Source of the DNA: Symbiodinium kawagutii
Lineage: Eukaryota > Sar > Dinophyceae > Suessiales > Symbiodiniaceae
Assembly (NCBI GenBank): GCA_009767595.1
Contig: VSDK01010127.1
Location: 561,191-625,190 of the forward strand
Direction: 5' to 3'
Length of the DNA stretch: 64,000 bases
This document shows positions 54,554-63,549 of the stretch, one piece after another; position 1 is the first letter of the stretch, and the number at the start of each line of letters is the position of its first letter. Below the pieces are notes generated by a model. It was not told the DNA's origin, did no database searches, and saw nothing but the letters and a program-made list of their open reading frames with translations. A program made the position numbers and the translations under genes.

Positions 54554-54913
54554 CTAAGATTGCTTAAGACTGCGGAGAGTTGAATAAATGCGATCAACTA
54601 CCTCAGTTTTATCTGTGTGGGAAGATAGGGCAAACCCAAGATACCCAAAAAAAGAGTCCTCCTCACTTGCATGCAAACTCTGGTAGTATGACCGTATGAA
54701 TTGAAAGAAAACAAAGAAACGTGAAGCGCTGCGGACGATTTCATCAAACAGCAACTTGAAGCCTTTAAGCGTCAAAGATTCTGCCAGAAAATCTGTAGAG
54801 CATCTGGAGCAAAGACCCATAGGTGGAACTGCGGAACCATATGCTACACGTTGCTCTGAGTGCATACTTATGTACAACCTGTATAATATGTGCATGACAA
54901 CCAGCCACGGCAC
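54554..54913 (-). CDS. Hypothetical open frame of about 119 codons
   Basis: Ends in a stop. The central part is protein-like: TDFLAESLTLKGFKLLFDEI, VRSASRFFVFFQFIRSYYQS and TDKTEVVDRIYSTLRSLKQS. No family recognised. Lies within an intron of the surrounding gene, same strand. Could be a second nested gene or a terminal exon of something else. Confidence 0.35.
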   Translation of the reverse strand: MPWLVVMHILYRLYISMHSEQRVAYGSAVPPMGLCSRCSTDFLAESLTLKGFKLLFDEIVRSASRFFVFFQFIRSYYQSLHASEEDSFFGYLGFALSSHTDKTEVVDRIYSTLRSLKQS

Positions 54914-55291
54914 TATATACTGGATTTCTCATAAGTGAAGGACCCACCTTCAATTGACACTTTGTTCTCCAAAAAAGTCACTTTTGCAGTGGCAGTTACA
55001 GGCTCATGAACAGCCAAAAGGGGAAGGAAAGTGTTTCAGTCATCACGCATACAGATTTTCTCGACCACCATCTGCACGATCTAAAGAATCAAGAAGGAGC
55101 ATTAGTTTTCCGGTCAACCATCACAAGTCACTGATCCTAGGTGTAACCATTTCAAAGTATTGAAATCAGCCGGAAGCATTCGCTGCAAATTCCACGGTGC
55201 AGAAATCGTGAATACATTCGGTTATAGCTGCATATAATCAAGGTCAACCACCCCATGAGGTGAACGGGCTCCTATATACCATGGTGGATAT

Positions 55292-55420
55292 GGGTGTTTC
55301 TCAAAACAGGGGACGGGGACCATTAAAAGATTGCGGGGTGTATTACTACCAAAGGTTCAATTGCTTAATGAAGGATGATACAGTAATTGGAGGTACCCTC
55401 AGCTATTAAGAAACCACCAT
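55292..55420. repeat. M1 element
   Basis: Left end gggtgtttctcaaaacaggg, right end gaggtaccctcagctattaa then gaaaccaccat. Immediately downstream of the exon at 55444. Confidence 0.7.
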
Positions 55421-55443
55421 TTAACCCGCAGGCCGCTGTGCAC

Positions 55444-55647
55444 CTTCCTCCGTGAAGGACATGGGATAGCAGTACTTTTCGTCGTCGGCACAGGTCACAG
55501 GGCAGCCATAGTAGGTGGATTCGCAGTAGGACCAGCCGTCGAAGGTGCCTGGGTCAACTCCGGCAGTGCTGGGAATCCAAGTGGAACAGAGTTGGTGGAC
55601 GTTGCTGATACAGAAGGTGCTGGGTGCCACCAGCAGCTGAGTGGAAC
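55444..55647 (-). CDS. Cys-rich repeat exon, full first half of the unit
   Basis: The longest member and the best template. Reads STQLLVAPSTFCISNVHQLC, STWIPSTAGVDPGTFDGWSY, CESTYYGCPVTCADDEKYCY and PMSFTEE. It shows the QLxL lead-in, the two spaced cysteines, W-S-Y-C, C-P-x-x-C and the DDExYCY block in one exon. Acceptor GGTGTAG (phase 1); donor GGAAG/GTGCAC (phase 1); 204 nt. Preceded in frame by the exon at 56665 and followed by that at 53658. Confidence 0.7.
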
Positions 55648-56156
55648 CTACACCCATGATCTACCTAAGCTGGTTCAACTACATACTCAAGGCTTGACCT
55701 AGCAAGTGTACCAAATTTGTCAATGTTTGAAAGGTTTGAACGATAGGCCTTGGGCAGAATTTTGTGAAGAAAACCATCTCAAAGGTTGCTGAACACAGAC
55801 CCCATGGCCCGGTAGCATGAGGTGGTACCTAACTGGCGCCTCTGCTGGTTACTTTGGCTTATAAATGTCAATAATATCTGCTGCTCAACTCAAATTTGAC
55901 ATGTCTGGAAATGAAACTGATTGCCAACTCCAAAGTGTTACTAAGATATTGCTGATCACCAACCACGGAGAGCTTCGCCTTTCAATGGGTTGGTCATCTC
56001 ACCCTTGCAATCGTTGGGAAGCCACCAGTGACTCGCCCAACGCACAAGGACAGTTTTGAAAATAATGATCATAGTTTGTGGAAAATGATGCATGTCATCA
56101 TAGCGAGGATAGCATCTTCTTTGTCGAAAAGGATCCATATATGTGCAATGTGCGCT

Positions 56157-56408
56157 TTACTTGCTGCTATGAAATTTGCAAAACATGTCAACACCCTCTG
56201 CAAAACATGACCCAACAAGCTTGCCGCCATGGTTGTACCGACCCATCACTACAACCCCAGGATCGCTGGAACAAACTCTGATGATTCGACAGGTTGTAAC
56301 TCCGACCTGGAGAGCTATAGAGCTGAAAATGGCCAAAGCTTGGTGCAGGTCTGCACCGCGCTCCATTGGCATGTTTCTGAACCAGAGGTGTCTGCATGAG
56401 CCAAACAT
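56157..56408 (-). CDS. Open frame, possible exon
   Basis: Minus frame reads RGADLHQALAIFSSIALQVG then VTTCRIIRVCSSDPGVVVMG and GSCFAEGVDMFCKF. Cysteine-bearing but without the repeat unit's spacing. Flanking exons already join in phase without it. A plus frame is also open. Confidence 0.3.
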   Translation of the reverse strand: MFGSCRHLWFRNMPMERGADLHQALAIFSSIALQVGVTTCRIIRVCSSDPGVVVMGRYNHGGKLVGSCFAEGVDMFCKFHSSK

Positions 56409-56664
56409 CCTTCAATGACTTCCAAATTGTTTGGGTCTCATTTTGATTCATCTTCCGACATGTTCTATCATGGAAGGGCAACACTCAATTGCTACGTCGT
56501 GACAATGTTTAATCAGAAACAGCTTTGGGCTTTTCCTTGATGGGTGGGAGCCCTGGCTATAAACCAGAGGATTGGTTCAACCCCATTGACGGAGGGATTC
56601 CAAGCTTACGACGAGTCACTTGATGCCACCTGTACACAAACCACCGGGCATCACCTGCATCAGC

Positions 56665-56757
56665 CAGCGAGATCCAAGATACATTTTTGCGTGTTTTCAC
56701 CGCATGGGCAATCCTCGTCCTTGGGTGCACATTTGTCCTTGCCGCTCAAATAGTTAC
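56665..56757 (-). CDS. Cys-rich repeat exon, CPCG half, 93 nt
   Basis: Acceptor GCCGGCAG (phase 1); GC donor CGCTG/GCTGATG (phase 1). Reads NYLSGKDKCAPKDEDCPCGE then NTQKCILDLA. Cx5CPCGxNxxxC again, 93 nt. Without the GC donor the frame would stop two codons later, so the donor type matters. Confidence 0.65.
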
Positions 56758-56984
56758 CTGCCGGCAGAAGCTCCGAAGGAGATCTTCATGGTGTAGAAAT
56801 TCTGATGCGATTAAAACTTGCAGTCATTTTGTTGTGATTTGCAGTTCTTTTCTTACTTTTCATGGCATTTCCTGGCCAAAAAAATAGGGCTGTCCATGTG
56901 GATAACCCCCAACTGCCCCAAGGGGTGACCAGGTTGCTCAAGGAAACCACATGGCTTTGGGACTCTGATCCTCTGGGCATGAGC

Positions 56985-57056
56985 CTGAAGTGTCATAGTT
57001 TGCCACCCAGCACGTCTGCTGCTCAGAGGTGCAAACCTCTGGACACTCGTCCTGAG
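56985..57056 (-). CDS. Cys-rich repeat exon, CPEVC to YDTSG
   Basis: Acceptor GTTTAG (phase 1); GC donor TTCAG/GCTCATG (phase 1); 72 nt. Reads QDECPEVCTSEQQTCWVANY then DTS. CPxxCxxxxxxCWxxxYDxxG matches CPLYCSDDEDYCYIPNYDAKG with the intron at the same place after the glycine base. Joins the exon at 56665 as YDTSGNYLSGKDKC. Confidence 0.65.
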
Positions 57057-57323
57057 CTAAACGCCTTCAACCACAGAAGTTCATAACTCAAAGCTCTGAA
57101 TGATTCAAGAATGTGTGAGCGGGTGATGGGGGATGATGGTGGATAATGGTCGATGATGGTGGATGGTGGATGGTGGATGCGACCAAGAACCTGGTACCAA
57201 GGTCTTGGGAGGACAGCCTCCTGGATTTCTCTAGACCGACCATGCTCCCGAAAGTAGGAAAACAGATCGCCCGCCCATTTAGCTGGTCATGAGGCTTGGA
57301 GCACCCCGAAGGATCGTGGTCAA

Positions 57324-57611
57324 ATGAGGATTGTCCATGATAGAGTGCCCAACACTGGCGCCTGCGCTAAAAGGATGGGGTGCTTCTGGTATGAGCGTGT
57401 CTTGTCTGAGCCACCATCCGCTGCTGAAATGAGTGTTCCTGCGTCAGGGTTGCACTTGTTCATGGAAACGCTAGCCAGCCATTGCGCGAGGATAAATTCA
57501 AAAATGGTACATCAAACCGGCGATGGCCAACCATTAGTCGCCCTGTGTCTCTTTGCAATGACAACTAGTAGCTATTCATATCAACGTTATCCAGCAGTTT
57601 GTTGGATATGA
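57324..57611. other. Coding-like on both strands
   Basis: A plus frame from ATG reads MGCFWYERVLSEPPSAAEM then ASGLHLFMETLASHCARIN. The minus strand reads AQWLASVSMNKCNPDAGTL then ISAADGGSDKTRSYQKHP, whose LxxAxDxxG resembles the repeat unit's lead-in (LQLAGFDSDG). Flanking exons join in phase without it, so no call is made. Confidence 0.3.
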
Positions 57612-57845
57612 ACACACGTATATAGTGGTCAATCGGCCCATTGTCATTAGCCATATTAGACACCGTTACGTTGTATGGTAGGTATACTTGGTGCCTGCTG
57701 TTGATCCCCTGCTAATACTCTAATGGCTTTAGTGTACGTCCCTGGTAAACCCATCAAATCCCCAAAAGGATTGCAAATCCATACAAATCTAAGTTTGTGG
57801 CTTTAAGGCACTTATAAGATTCAACGAAGTGTGTCTGTTGGTTTC

Positions 57846-57956
57846 CAAAGCGCAGCCAAAGGTCATCCTTTGGAACACATTCTCCATACTCAGCAGATCC
57901 ACAGAGCTTGGCGGTGTCTTCATTGCAGATCACTGGGCAGAACCAATCATCTACAC
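57846..57956 (-). CDS. Cys-rich repeat exon, CPVIC half
   Basis: Acceptor CTGACAG (phase 1, AG then GT). Reads VDDWFCPVICNEDTAKLCGS then AEYGECVPKDDLWLRF. W-F-CPVIC-x6-C matches the CPVTC block. A GA donor (CTTTG/GAAACC) gives 111 nt, phase 1; an earlier GA donor after AEYG is also possible. Continues from the exon at 58745 as EYCYTKQGVDDWFCPVIC. Confidence 0.65.
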
Positions 57957-58059
57957 CTGTCAGTGGTGATAGGCATCAACAAGAGTCACACATTATATCA
58001 TATCATATATTGCAAAAACAAATCTGAACAAAAGGTAAAACACAACGGACAAAAATGAC

Positions 58060-58235
58060 GACAGCAACAACAATAAATAAACCAGCTACTACTTCGATGA
58101 CTACTACAACTGTCACTACCACTACGACTGCGGCCACTAGTACTATTAATACAAGTCAAGTACTACTTCTGCTGCTGCTACTACTACTACTGCTGCTGTT
58201 GCTGCTACTACTGCTACTACAACTACTATATTCTA
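58060..58235. repeat. ACT / CTG trinucleotide microsatellite
   Basis: Mixed tract of ACT, ACC and CTG triplets giving poly-Thr then poly-Leu in one plus frame. Not a gene. Confidence 0.9.
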
Positions 58236-58744
58236 CAAGTATCTACAGGTGCCAAGCAAAAATAAAAACAAACGTCTTAATATGAGAACACTCGGATCAA
58301 ACAGCGGCTTGGGTTTCGATAAAGGAATAGGTTCCGCAACTCTGCAACAACCATCAATCGGATTTTCAAGTCCATGTCCATTTCTTACCAGAATGCAGCG
58401 TCTGGCCTGCGGGTGCATCTAAAACATGTGAATGTATTTCCTATATTGAGCATTGAGTTGTGCTTCGACTGGATTTATGCCCTCCTTGCTTCTGTCACTC
58501 TTCACTTCTTGTTCCGTTGGCTTCCTTGTCGTCTTCAGATTTTGTCCCATGAAGGGCCGTGGGGTGCCAAGCACAACCACAATTACGCCTCTACGAATCC
58601 AAACCTCTCAACAACTGAGAGCCGTTAGCCTCATTACGCCAGTGACAAGTTTGTCTGGACACAAAGTCAACACGAGAGTTGAGTCGATCCATGGCTTTAC
58701 ATCAACCAGCGTCACAACATTGCGCGTCCCTGGTCGGCTGGTGC

Positions 58745-58831
58745 CTTGCTTTGTGTAGCAGTACTCGGTCCAGGTCATGAAACCATCAGAGTCAAATCCT
58801 GCTAGCTGAAGCTGACCCCGGGCACAGGGTG
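58745..58831 (-). CDS. Cys-rich repeat exon, QLQL lead-in
   Basis: Acceptor GCATCAG (phase 1); GC donor GCAAG/GCACC (phase 1); 87 nt. Reads PCARGQLQLAGFDSDGFMTW then TEYCYTKQ. Equivalent to the STQLLVAPSTFC start of the exon at 55444. Confidence 0.6.
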
Positions 58832-58995
58832 CTGATGCCCCCACCAACCGACCATTCATGATGGCAAGTGATGGTTGACGGCAAGTGATAGTTGGCCAAC
58901 CAATCGCTTATAACATAATCATCAGGTGTCAGTCATCAATGGTGGTGCCTACTAACCACCCCCAAGTGGCCATGTCAATAAGGAAAACAACCAAA

Positions 58996-59241
58996 TTATA
59001 GGGGTAGATCCTGTATGGACAAATCCACAAAAATCAACATGACAAGGTCGGCACGCAGAACGGGATAAGTTGGATGAGTCAAATCAACTAGCAGCTGGTC
59101 CAACACCAGGCCCAGCGAGGGACAACGAGCAGCTAAATGCTGATGCAATACATTTTCAGCGCTCGGCAAGGAGTCATCCCATATTGGGCTCACGACTTCT
59201 GGTCCCTCATGAGCATTGTTGACAATCTCATCTCGTAGCAC
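58996..59241 (-). CDS. Open frame, unknown
   Basis: Reads EVVSPIWDDSLPSAENVLHQ, HLAARCPSLGLVLDQLLVDL and THPTYPVLRADLVMLIFVDL, ending in a stop or at a possible GA donor (CATACAG/GATC). Coding-like but without the repeat unit's cysteines. Neighbouring repeat exons join in phase without it, so it may be a separate small gene or an alternative exon. Confidence 0.4.
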   Translation of the reverse strand: MLRDEIVNNAHEGPEVVSPIWDDSLPSAENVLHQHLAARCPSLGLVLDQLLVDLTHPTYPVLRADLVMLIFVDLSIQDLPL

Positions 59242-59428
59242 TCACTATCAATAAATGTTGTAATTGTAATCAGGAAGAATTGTAAATAGCAAAAAAAACT
59301 GAAACAAAATCTGCCCGCTGATGAAATGACCAACGGATTGACATAAACTTATAACTTGACAACTGCCTATGGCAGCCAGAACTCTGCAATGCGCTTAACA
59401 AAAAACATCGCGCAAGTCACAAGCAGTC

Positions 59429-59476
59429 CTACTCGATAACACCAGTTCTCCGTGTCGTAGTTGCACGTCAGTGGAC
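59429..59476 (-). CDS. Cys-rich repeat exon, 48 nt
   Basis: Acceptor CGTTGAG followed by GT (phase 1); GA donor GAGTAG/GACTGC (phase 1). Reads PLTCNYDTENWCYRV. PLxCxxDxExxCY equals CPLYCSDDEDYCY, with the first cysteine contributed by the end of the exon at 59825 (SCLANG). Confidence 0.6.
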
Positions 59477-59824
59477 CTCAACGGCGCAGAGCGGATGAAC
59501 CAAGGCCACCACTATAGGTACCTTGTTGCTGTGAGAATCCGGCATCTGACCGTTGCTTTGATTGTCATTCACCATGACACAAGGGGGTGCGCTAAATATG
59601 CCCATCATCGTTCATCAGTATTCTTGCTAGCCATTCATGGTTGGATCTACATCTTTGAGTGCCTGGGAAGTTTCAAACCATGGATTGTTTCTCGTTTGTG
59701 AAAAAGAGGTGTCTTTCAAGGCTTTGACCTTGTGACTATAACACACGTTTCCCAAAAACTTGTAATTCATACAAATTCAACCGACTGGATATCTAGCAGA
59801 GTTTTGACAGATGTCTTCCTCCTA

Positions 59825-59933
59825 CCGTTGGCCAAACAAGAATGTCGTGACAAGTGGCAGGAGTCGCCATACCATTCCTTTGCGTAGCACTCTGTGATTC
59901 CGGATGAATCCTGCAGTGTGAGCTGTGCAGAAC
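59825..59933 (-). CDS. Cys-rich repeat exon, AQLTL lead-in
   Basis: Acceptor TCTACAAG (phase 1); donor CCAACG/GTAGGAGG (phase 1); 109 nt counting both split codons. Reads SAQLTLQDSSGITECYAKEW then YGDSCHLSRHSCLAN. The lead-in equals STQLLVAPSTFC and GQLQLAGFDSDG. Confidence 0.65.
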
Positions 59934-59972
59934 CTTGTAGAAATCAAAGCATTCCAGCCAAAACTGAGACAT

Positions 59973-60091
59973 GGTGGTCGCTTAAGCCATAGGGCACCCA
60001 AGAAATGATTGGTTTGTGTTGGTTTATCACTTTAAAATGGTCAAGACGCTGCATGATCACTGGGAGTACCGCTATGACTTGAGAAACACCC
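59973..60091. repeat. M1 element
   Basis: Left end ggtggtcgcttaagccatag, right end ctgggagtaccgctatgact then tgagaaacaccc. Confidence 0.75.
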
Positions 60092-60099
60092 GCATGCTA

Positions 60100-61030
60100 A
60101 AGTTGCGCGGCTAGTTTCAACCGTTTATTCAACGTTGCCCCACAGGCCTGGAAGAACGAGGTTTACCCTTTGGCAAACGAACCTGGTTGCTCTAGAAATC
60201 ATCAATTTACTAGGTAAACATACGCCATTTATATGGTGGATGTTCCACGTAACCAGGTTTATTTGCCAGGGGGTAGTAGCTAACTATAGATTTATATCGC
60301 TTATATAACCTGGTCAGTGATCAGCAACGGCTGGTAATACTATATAAACCTTTCAGTAGTTATAGGTTTGACCAACCCCTAGCGCCTACCTCCATCAGAT
60401 ATTGAAGGTTGGTCAAACCTATATATACATGGGTATAGTACGTTCAAGAGCTTTTTACAATGAGGCTTTAGAAGTACTGTGCTTTGTAGAGTTTTACTAC
60501 AGTGGCCACGTATGGTAGAAGTTGTCATCAAATCACAGGGCCACCTAATACCGTTCGTGTTTAATTGCTTCGGAATAAAATAGCTGAAAAAAAGAGTGCT
60601 TCAGACAAGCACAGTTACATGTTGTGGAGTCGAAGGTAGGCACTAGGGGTCGGAGACGGCTAGTTATACAAAAACCATCATCATTCCCAAAACTGCTAAC
60701 TACCATCTGGTTTCACCACTCCCTGTAGCTCTTTAGCTCCCCCTTTAAAGGGATTTTTAGGGATACCCCTGGCTCCGAATCGCTCCCTGAGAATCACCAG
60801 CCAGCTAATATCTTATAAAGTGCTTACTGGGAAGAGGCATGTAATCCCAGTTGCACATCCAAGTAGTAGATGAAACAACACTCAACTCCTTCATCAAACG
60901 GGTGAGTCGTCCAACATGGACTGTGACACAGACTTGCTGTAAATGTTAGTCGATCAACCCCAGCTGGGTTTCTTCAAACATGCCAAGCGTTATTCCATGC
61001 AGTGCAAACTGTCAAACTGTTCGGAGATGC
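60100..61030. other. No gene recognised; M4 element inside
   Basis: Intronic-looking sequence of the cysteine-rich gene. An M4 copy lies at 60719-60790 (gctccccctttaaagggatt then tttagggatacccctggctc). Confidence 0.5.
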
Positions 61031-61034
61031 TTAC

Positions 61035-61203
61035 TAATGAAACTGCACAACATTGCAAAATCCTCCTCCGTTGGGCTGTCCTCGCATGCCAGTTCGTTGT
61101 CTTCACAAGTACATCCGCTGTCAGTGGCACAGCTCATGTTTCCAGAGTAGTGCCAGCCTTGGTTGGGAAAGTTGGAGAGTGAACCGCAGGAACCTTCAGA
61201 CAC
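61035..61203 (-). CDS. Cys-rich repeat exon, VSEGSC form
   Basis: Reads VSEGSCGSLSNFPNQGWHYS, GNMSCATDSGCTCEDNELAC, then EDSPTEEDFAMLCSFI. C........NQG......C-x5-CTC-x-x-N-x-x-x-C is the whole second half of the unit in one exon, like 42888-43032, which also begins VSE. Acceptor TTCGAG (phase 0), TTTCAG or TCTGAAG (phase 1). Donor TCATTA/GTAAGC (phase 1). Confidence 0.65.
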
Positions 61204-61416
61204 CTCGAATGCGCACTGAAACATAGCCACGTGATTGCAACTGCTGCAGCACATTAATCAATGTGTATTGGTTGTCCGGTAAGTCATATTAGTGGTTATA
61301 ACCTATCCAAAGAATATGTTTGTCACTTAGAACATCATCCCCAGGTATGGTTGAAAACCACAAATCATCTTGAAACCACCAACTCGCACCAGTTGTGTCT
61401 CCTCAAAGTTTCCGAC

Positions 61417-61541
61417 CAGGAGCAGGTCACTTGATCGCCGCAATCCACGGGGCAGCTGTCGAACTTGCTTTGACACCAGGACCAGCCTTCCGTGAGGCAA
61501 TGAGAAGCACGGGCAGAAATCAGTGGCCACATGTAGTGAGG
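61417..61541 (-). CDS. Cys-rich repeat exon, CPVDC half
   Basis: Reads PHYMWPLISARASHCLTEGW, SWCQSKFDSCPVDCGDQVTC, then SW. GWSWCQSxFDxCPVDCxDxxxC matches GWSYCESTYYGCPVTCADDEKYC. Acceptor GCCGAG (phase 0) or ACACAG (phase 1). The donor CTCCTG/GTCGG is tentative; an M3-like fragment abuts the 3' side. Confidence 0.6.
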
Positions 61542-61607
61542 CTCGGCTGTGTATGGCATGCCATGCTAGCGCAGAATGATGGCTTCCATTGGCCTTGCAG
61601 AACCGTC

Positions 61608-61665
61608 CTTGTAGCTCCCTTTAGCGACCCTTTAGAGGGCTATACCCCTGGCTCCTTAGCTCAGT
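61608..61665. repeat. M4 short element
   Basis: Reads tagctccctttagcgaccct then ttagagggctatacccctgg then ctcc, alignable with 60719-60790. Confidence 0.55.
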
Positions 61666-61756
61666 GAAAACCAAAGAGAGGCTCTCTATTGCACTGCCAA
61701 ATGTAGAGCCAGGGTCCATCGACCAGAATTCTTGCGCTCAACGTGCGGCATCTTAC

Positions 61757-61821
61757 TTCAAGTGACAAGTGTTGCGAACTGTAGCAGTTGTCAGAGGTGT
61801 TGGGGGACAAGTCTTTATTCT
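61757..61821 (-). CDS. Cys-rich repeat exon, short lead-in
   Basis: Acceptor CTGAAAG (phase 1); consensus-quality donor CTTGAA/GTAAGA. Reads NKDLSPNTSDNCYSSQHLSL then E. Equivalent by position to the xECYAKEW lead-in of the exon at 59825. Weak sequence match but strong donor. Confidence 0.45.
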
Positions 61822-61948
61822 CTTTCAGCACAAACAAAAAATACGACACATTATGACATCTGGTTGCGGAATGCCCATGGCTTTTGGATGGGACCCAGCT
61901 CATCATCTGATATCACATGACTCGCTGTGACGACATTCTGACGGTGGC

Positions 61949-62013
61949 CTTCACTGGTGCATTTGTGTTCCCAGGTCGCATCACATGGGCAACCCTCTTC
62001 GGCATTGGCGCAG
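61949..62013 (-). CDS. Cys-rich repeat exon, CPCD half
   Basis: Reads CANAEEGCPCDATWEHKCTS then E. C-x5-CPCD-x5-C is the second half-unit. Acceptor GGAAAG (phase 2) or GGTCAG (phase 0); GC donor TGAAG/GCCACC (phase 1). Confidence 0.6.
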
Positions 62014-62304
62014 CTTTCCTGACCACGCCGCTGAGACATCAAGCCATTGGAATTTACGAATCGCCGTCGTGGTTTGATCTTGACTCTGCGATGAAAGGGG
62101 TTCTCCAGGTTTCTTCAAGGTACTCCAATTGTTTTGAGGACAAAGTGTTTTTGGGTCCAAATGAAGAATGAATCATCATCAATGCCCGCAACATACATTG
62201 CTCATAATTCTTTGATGAAAACCAATGGTGTTGAATATCTGTTGACGTCATTTGTTGGGTATCTGTTGAGATTCTGAAATTCCAGGGTCTGTGAACATCT
62301 GGCA

Positions 62305-62542
62305 GTGGGCCAGTTCACCCTGTACCCCTGGTTCCCCCATGATTAATCAAGCTGTTTTGACTATCAATTCTTGTTGGTGATCATTTCCCCATTGTTGGTT
62401 GGGTAACTGCTTGACCCATAGCCATCTGGCAGTGGGTCAAAACCCTGTACCCCTGGTTCCCCTATCATTAACCATTGTTTTCCCTATTATTGTTGGTCAT
62501 TATCCCCCAATACTGGTTGATTGATATTGACCCCTAGCCATC
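62305..62542. repeat. M2 element dimer
   Basis: A worn M2 (cagtgggccagttcaccctg to cttgacccatagccatc) is joined through tggcagtgggtcaaaaccct to a second near-intact copy. The join is the same as at 47180-47368, so the dimer moved or was copied as a unit. Confidence 0.85.
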
Positions 62543-62619
62543 TGTGAACTTCAGATGCTGACTTGGGTCGTTTTTTCTGGGCCAAGGCTCTGTCCACGCA
62601 GCATAGTAATCGATGTTTC

Positions 62620-62713
62620 CGAACTCATCGTAAGGAGTGGTGTAGCAGTAGTGCCTGGGGAGGTGGCACGGTGGCAGCACGCACCATGGTGGCAGAACGC
62701 ACCATAGTAGTGC
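62620..62713 (-). CDS. Cys-rich repeat exon, YCYTTPYDEFG
   Basis: Reads LLWCVLPPWCVLPPCHLPRH then YCYTTPYDEF. The YCYxxxYDxxG block is intact while the CPxxC part is replaced by a WCVLPP duplication. Acceptor CTTTTCAG (phase 0); GA donor GTTCG/GAAACA after the YDEFG glycine base (phase 1). A later GT donor (CTGC/GTGGAC, phase 2) would instead pair with the phase-2 acceptor of the exon at 61949. Confidence 0.6.
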
Positions 62714-62841
62714 CTGAAAAGCCACATCATTGCACTGCTCAAATTCTAAAAAATCCGGAATCACGGAAATGTTCGCTGACAGCAAGCCTATTCCAAATCA
62801 CCTGAAGAAGACACAATTGTCTGCATTCGTTCCAAACAGAT

Positions 62842-62935
62842 GGTAGCTTCTCAAACTTGGGGACCCTCCAGTTATCATCCTATACCATCTTTAACAATAA
62901 ACCAGCCACAACTTTGGGGATCCCTATTTTCAGAT
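62842..62935. repeat. M1 element, worn
   Basis: Left part tagcttctcaaacttgggga, middle aacaataaaccagccacaac, right part ggggatccctattttcaga. Confidence 0.6.
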
Positions 62936-63257
62936 TTTTTCAGAAACCCATTTTGGATTAATCATAGAGAACCACAGTTAACCATCGAAAATCCCCCAGT
63001 TATAACACCCTTCAGATCAAGTATTCACCATTATTAATCAACCATTGTAATCTCATAGTTAACCCTTCCTAATCAATTAACCATCGAAAACCTCATGGTT
63101 GATCTCCAAAATCAACATGAGTTCAAAATCGACATGATTTCACCAACCATTGAAAAAACAGCTTTCCCCATAGTTCATCACAAAAAAATCCACCATTAAC
63201 CACTATGAAACATAGTCAACCACCGAAAATCCCATGGTTTCCCCAAAAATCCCTGAC

Positions 63258-63418
63258 CTGACGACGGCCTGATCGCTCGCTCGCTCCAAGCGTCTCATCG
63301 TCCTTGCAGCTGATCGGACACGACATCCCGTCGTAGGTGGATTGGCAGTAGCTACCCCACGTCGTCTCGCACAGCTCCTGGAGCGACGCCGCTAGCGCCG
63401 TAGAGGACCCTCTGGCTA
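63258..63418 (-). CDS. Cys-rich repeat exon, first one seen
   Basis: Acceptor ACTGCAG (phase 1); donor CGTCAG/GTCAGGG (phase 0). Reads STALAASLQELCETTWGSYC, QSTYDGMSCPISCKDDETLG, then ASERSGRRQ. W-x-SYCQSTYDGxxCPISCKDDE is nearly identical in pattern to the exon at 55444. High-GC, coding-like codons. The gene's 5' end is probably beyond 64000, since no signal peptide or start is seen. Confidence 0.65.
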
Positions 63419-63427
63419 CTGCAGTGA

Positions 63428-63549
63428 GGACAAGTGGCAGTGGGTCAATATTAACCTACCAACTAATGGAGGATTTACCAACAATAATAAGGGAAAACAA
63501 TGGTAAATCATGGGGGAACCAGGGGTACAGGATTTTGACCCACTGCCAA
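63428..63549. repeat. M2 element
   Basis: Begins tggcagtgggtcaatattaa and ends ggattttgacccactgcca. Confidence 0.85.

Larger units (their letters stand above)
44913..63418 (-). other. Gene model: large Cys-rich repeat protein gene
   Basis: Twenty-one of the exons listed above, from 63258-63418 down to 44913-45010, read as one gene. The repeating unit is: a QLxL lead-in with one or two Cys; W-x-YC-x-S; CPxxCxDDxxYCY; YDxxG; C; x5; CPCGxNxxxC. Most introns are phase 1, and almost all adjacent exon phases agree. The protein would be an extracellular-type, disulphide-rich repeat protein, probably secreted or at the cell surface; function unknown. I cannot match it to EGF, notch, laminin or other named Cys repeats. 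Exons of the same type continue on the same strand to 41.6 kb, as a second gene or a continuation. Confidence 0.55.

Noticed and set aside
58055..58285. Poly-Thr/poly-Leu frame
   Set aside because: Trinucleotide microsatellite.
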